From RYN-133 sp963785425 (GTDB lineage: Bacteria > Actinomycetota > Actinomycetes > Mycobacteriales > Jatrophihabitantaceae): a DNA stretch of 64,000 bases. The notes beneath the pieces were generated by a model that saw only the letters and a list, made by a program, of their open reading frames with translations, had not been told where the DNA came from and made no database searches. Within the stretch, counting starts at the first letter, position 1. The number at the start of each line of letters is the position of its first letter. Shown here piece after piece: positions 61,018 through 64,000 of this stretch. Made by a program: the position numbers and the translations under genes. The stretch lies in assembly GCA_963785425.1 (NCBI GenBank), contig CAWAVG010000012.1, positions 70,450 to 134,449 of the forward strand, in the 5' to 3' direction.

Positions 61018-62661
61018 CAGCGACCACCAACCCGCCGCGCAGGGACAACAAGCCGCGCACGCCGCAGGGCAAGGTGGCCAAGTGGGCCGACGACCGGCTG
61101 CGCTCGCCGGGCCGATGCGCACCCAGCTGAACAAGGTCTTCCCCGACCACTGGTCGTTCATGATGGGCGAGATCGCGCTCTACTCGTTCATCATCCTGCT
61201 GCTCACCGGCACCTACCTGACGTTCTTCTTCGACCCGTCGATGGCCGAGACGATCTACCCCAAGAACGGCACGTACGTGCCGATGCGGGGCATCCCGATG
61301 TCCGGGCGTACAAGTCGACGCTCGACATCAGCTTCGACGTGCGCGGCGGCCTGGTCATCCGGCAGATCCACCACTGGGCGGCGCTGCTGTTCATCGCCGC
61401 GATGCTCGTCCACATGTTCCGGGTGTTCTTCACCGGCGCGTTCCGCAAGCCGCGTGAGCTCAACTGGCTGATCGGCCTCGGCCTGATCGAGGCTCGGCAT
61501 CATCGAGGGCTTCGCCGGCTACTCGCTGCCCGACGACCTGCTGTCCGGCACGGGCCTGCGCATCGCCGACGCGATCATGAAGTCGATCCCGGTGGTCGGC
61601 ACGTGGGTGTCGTTCACGGTGTTCGGCGGGCCGTTCCCCGGGCACGTGATCATCGGCCGGTTCTACATCGCCCACGTGCTGCTGATGCCAGGCATCCTGC
61701 TCGCGCTGATCGCCGCGCACCTGGCGCTGGTGGTGCGGCAGAAGCACACCCAGTTCCCCGGCCCCGGCCGCACCGAGAACACCGTGACCGGCGAGCGGGT
61801 GTTCCCGGTGTACGCGGCGAAGGCCGGCGGCTTCTTCTTCATCGTGTTCGCCGCGTGCGCGCGCGCTCGGCGGCCTCGCCCAGATCAACCCGGTGTGGCT
61901 GTTCGGTCCGTACAGCCGCGCGCGGTCTCGTCCGGGTCGCAGCCCGACTGGTACATGATGTTCCTCGACGGCTCGACCCGTCTGTTCCCGTCGTGGGAGA
62001 TCCGGCTGTGGGGTCACACCTCCCGCCGCTGTTCTGGCCGACGGTGGTGCTGCCCGGCATCATGTTCACGCTCGCGGGCATCTATCCGTTCATCGAAGCC
62101 AAGATGACCAAGGACACCGCCAAGCACCATCTGCTGCAGCGCCCGCGCGACGTTCCGGTGCGCACGTCGCTCGGCGCCATGGCGATCACGTTCTACCTCG
62201 TGCTGTTCCTCTCGGGCGGCAACGACCTGATCGCCAAGGCCTTCGACATCTCGCTGAACGCGATGACGTGGGGCGGGCGCATCCTGCTGCTGACGCTGCC
62301 GCCGGTCGCGTACGCGCTGGCGTACCGGATCTGCCTCGGGCTGCAACGCCACGACCGCGAAGTGCTCGAGCACGGCCTCGAGACCGGCATCATCAAGGTG
62401 CTGCCGACCGGTGAGTTCATCGAGGTGCACCAGCCGCTCGGCCCGGTCGACGAGCACGGCCACGGCCAGCTGACCTACGCCGGCGCGCCCGTCCCGAAGC
62501 GGATGGGCCAGCTCGGCGCGGCCTCCCCGCTCAAGCACGTGCGCGGGTTCTTCTACCCCGTCAAGGAGAAGCCGGAGATCCAGGCGGCGATCGACGAGGC
62601 CGAGGCCCGCGAAGCTGCCGAGGCCGAGACCGACGCCGCCCGCGCGGAGCTCTCCGACTGA
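61014..62661 (+). CDS. qcrB: Cytochrome b subunit QcrB (frame broken repeatedly)
   Basis: About 550 residues after joining. MTATTNPPRRDNKPRTPQGK starts the protein; HWSFMMGEIALYSFIILLLT, FDVRGGLVIRQIHHWAALLF, AAMLVHMFRVFFTGAFRKPR, GFAGYSLPDDLLSGTGLRIA, RFYIAHVLLMPGILLALIAA and QPDWYMMFLDGSTRLFPSWE carry the haem-ligating histidines and quinol-site residues. From 62020 to the stop the frame is intact (PPLFWPTVVLPGIMFTLAGI onward), with the long actinobacterial C-terminal extension. Breaks near 61113, 61307, 61492, 61860, 61920 and 62018. QcrB is the target of Q203-type inhibitors in mycobacteria. Confidence 0.94.
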
Positions 62662-62719
62662 CGCCGCCGCACGACCGGGGCCGGGTCCGCCACGAGGTGT
62701 CACCGCCGCTGCGTCGTCG

Positions 62720-63175
62720 GTGCGGGTGCTGGTGGACGCGGACAACGTCGCCCCGGCCCGCCTCGCGCCCGTGCTCGTCCTGCTCGAGCAGGTCAGGCGA
62801 CGAGGTGCAGCTGACCGCGAGCGGGCACGGGCGCGCCCTCGACCGCCTGACTGGCCCGACGGGCCAGCTGCTGCCACCGCGGGCTGGCAGCGCGCCGACC
62901 TCGCCCTGGCCGCGGCCTATGTGCCGAGCGACGACCCGCTGGTGCTCGTGAGCGGCGACGGCGACTTCGGGCTGCTCGCCGGGCGCCATCCCGGGCCGGT
63001 GCTGGTGGTCAGCGGCGCGGCGAGCGGGCGGCTGCGCGACGGGACGACGGTCGTCGACCCGGCGGCCGAGGGGCGTCGCGCCGATCCGGGCCTGGCTACG
63101 CCACCACGGCGTCGAGGAGCGCGCCGAGCGGTGGCCGGGGGGTCAGCGCGAGCGGGCCGGCGTCCACCCGAGTAG
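62720..63175 (+). CDS. NYN/PIN-like domain protein (frame disturbed)
   Basis: VRVLVDADNVAPARLAPVLV begins at GTG 62720. The middle is disturbed: EVQLTASGHGRALDRL is in another frame at about 62800-62850. GWQRADLALAAAYVPSDDPL, VLVSGDGDFGLLAGRHPGPV and LVVSGAASGRLRDGTTVVDP then follow. The acidic residues in VDADN, RADLALAA and SGDGDFGLL are those of NYN-type nucleases. The C-terminal frame is probably also shifted (PIRAWLRHHGVEERAERW is readable in another frame), so the end is approximate. It converges with ctaF, overlapping its end. Confidence 0.65.
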   Translation: MRVLVDADNVAPARLAPVLVLLEQVRRRGAADRERARARPRPPDWPDGPAAATAGWQRADLALAAAYVPSDDPLVLVSGDGDFGLLAGRHPGPVLVVSGAASGRLRDGTTVVDPAAEGRRADPGLATPPRRRGARRAVAGGSARAGRRPPE

Positions 63176-63561
63176 TACTCGAACAGCAGGCCGCCGACGT
63201 TGAACAGGATCAGCGCGACGCCGACGAGTACCAGCCAGATCTGCACGAACGCGAACCGGACGCGGTCACAGCCGCCGCGGCGCCCAGCCCGAAGGGCCAG
63301 TACGACCCGGGCTGAAGAAGCCGAGTTCTCCCGCGGCCTCGGCGATCTCGGCGTCCGCGCGGTCCTCGGGCCGGGGGTCGATACGACGCGAGACGAACCA
63401 GAAGAACGAGCCGGAGATGCCGAACAGGCCGCCGCACAGGATGAGTGCCATGAACCCGGCCCACTCGAGGTGGCCGGTCGGTTCGTCCAGATCCCGTACA
63501 CGGCGGCGGCGACCCAGCAGAAGACTGTGATCATCAGGAAGATGCGGGCTTCGATCTTCAT
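63143..63561 (-). CDS. ctaF: Cytochrome c oxidase polypeptide IV CtaF (frame broken repeatedly)
   Basis: Pieces give about 139 residues with four membrane helices: MKIEARIFLMITVFCWVAAA, EWAGFMALILCGGLFGISGS-like (MALILCGGLFGISGSFFWFV in its own frame), RIDPRPEDRADAEIAEAAGE, YWPFGLGAAAA and FVQIWLVLVGVALILFNVGG. This is the actinobacterial oxidase subunit IV. The stop at 63143 requires restoring one G after LLFEYYS. It begins one base after the ctaC stop. Confidence 0.87.
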
Positions 63562-63562
63562 G

Positions 63563-64000
63563 TCAGCTCCCGGTCGACGCCTGGCGGGCCGTCCGGTCGG
63601 TGTTGAACGGGTGCGTGGTGCTTGCGTACGCCCCGCCCGGGACGTGGGCGGCGACGAGCGCCTTCGACTGGCGTGCCGGGTCGTCCGGGCCGATCTGCTG
63701 AGTGCGGCGAGGTACTTCTTGAACACGCTCGGCGCGACGACGCGGACCTCGAAGTTCATCTGCGAGTGGTACGTGCCGCACAGTTCCGCGCACCGTCCGA
63801 CGTAGCTGCCGTCGCAGGTCGGCGTGAACTGGAAGCGGTTGTCCGTGAGTCCGCTGGCCTTCTGCTGTGCCGGCGTGCCGTACGGGATCACGTCGCGCTT
63901 GAACAGGAACTCCGGCACCCAGAACGAGTGGATGACGTCGTCGGAGTGCTCGATGATCTGGATCGACTCGTTGTTCGGGATCACCATGACCGGGATCTCG
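63563..64000 (-). CDS. ctaC: Cytochrome c oxidase subunit II CtaC, C-terminal part (runs off the window; one frame shift)
   Basis: The CuA domain is visible: VMVIPNNESIQIIEHSDDVI, HSFWVPEFLFKRDVIPYG and CAELCGTYHSQMNFEVRVV, which hold the His, two Cys, Glu and Met copper ligands. After KYLAAL a shift near 63705 leads to QQIGPDDPARQSKALVAAHV and the natural end at 63563. The N-terminal signal and membrane helices lie beyond base 64000. The gene is divergent in orientation from ctaE-qcrCAB, as in mycobacteria. Confidence 0.93.
   Translation of the reverse strand, partial: RDPGHGDPEQRVDPDHRALRRRHPLVLGAGVPVQARRDPVRHAGTAEGQRTHGQPLPVHADLRRQLRRTVRGTVRHVPLADELRGPRRRAERVQEVPRRTQQIGPDDPARQSKALVAAHVPGGAYASTTHPFNTDRTARQASTGS

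Noticed and set aside
58968..63175. Respiratory and nuclease genes as a decayed (pseudogene) cluster
   Set aside because: bc1-aa3 genes are essential in aerobic actinobacteria, and every break is repaired by one or two bases with full domain conservation, so sequence error is the better explanation.

Overview
This is a GC-rich actinobacterial chromosome segment with about 60 genes, tightly packed on both strands with many 4-nt start/stop overlaps. Gene content and order from about 25 kb to the end follow the mycobacterial stretch Rv2175c-pknL-aroG-Rv2179c-Rv2182c-Rv2184c-Rv2185c-fadD15-pimB-Rv2190c-Rv2191-trpD-ctaE-qcrCAB-ctaF-ctaC (recalled from family knowledge, not searched). Carotenoid genes, PASTA repeats on the kinase, a PPi-type phosphofructokinase and DUF222/HNH material suggest a non-mycobacterial actinomycete. 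The genus cannot be fixed from the sequence. No rRNA, tRNA or CRISPR array was recognised.

Layout. 0-5.4 kb: end of a secreted EXORDIUM-like/IPT protein, a dehalogenase-like hydrolase, a TIGR02206-type membrane protein, then a two-gene unit of a duplicated Ala/Asn-rich polypeptide and a PqqD-fused M50 membrane metallopeptidase (the best candidate for an undescribed system). 5.4-12.1 kb: methyltransferase, GT4 glycosyltransferase and hexapeptide acyltransferase recalling the mycobacterial methylglucose-lipopolysaccharide locus, with a cysteine-synthase-like enzyme, a HAD phosphatase, a methyltransferase and an enoyl-CoA hydratase. 12.2-15.3 kb: membrane protein, palindromes, broken DUF222/HNH gene, internally deleted DinB remnant, metallophosphoesterase. 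15.4-21.9 kb: S53 peptidase, ABC ATPase, HtrA-like protease, GlgX. 22-27.2 kb: carotenoid genes crtI-crtB facing a five-gene operon that ends in a split lycopene cyclase. 27.3-37.6 kb: PASTA kinase, two unrelated DAHP synthases, phosphoesterase, L,D-transpeptidase, threonine aldolase, PPi-type PFK, RNase AS. 37.6-52 kb: lipid and envelope genes (PlsC, FadD15, PimB-like, NlpC/P60 under a ydaO-type c-di-AMP riboswitch), an ArsA-like ATPase operon with ROK glucokinase, and a GGDEF protein. 52-64 kb: NYN protein, DEDD exonuclease/UvrC-like protein, CtaG-like protein, trpD, and the bc1-aa3 respiratory genes.

Two window-wide properties matter. First, many genes start 6-8 nt after a TANNNT-type -10 hexamer with no ribosome binding site, which indicates widespread leaderless transcription; this was used to choose starts. 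Second, reading frames are broken unusually often. About nine isolated frame changes, all equivalent to +1, lie before 44 kb. From about 52.8 kb to the end almost every gene, including essential respiratory ones, is broken every few hundred bases, mostly by single-base losses. The tail is best read as low-accuracy sequence, so its gene limits are approximate.
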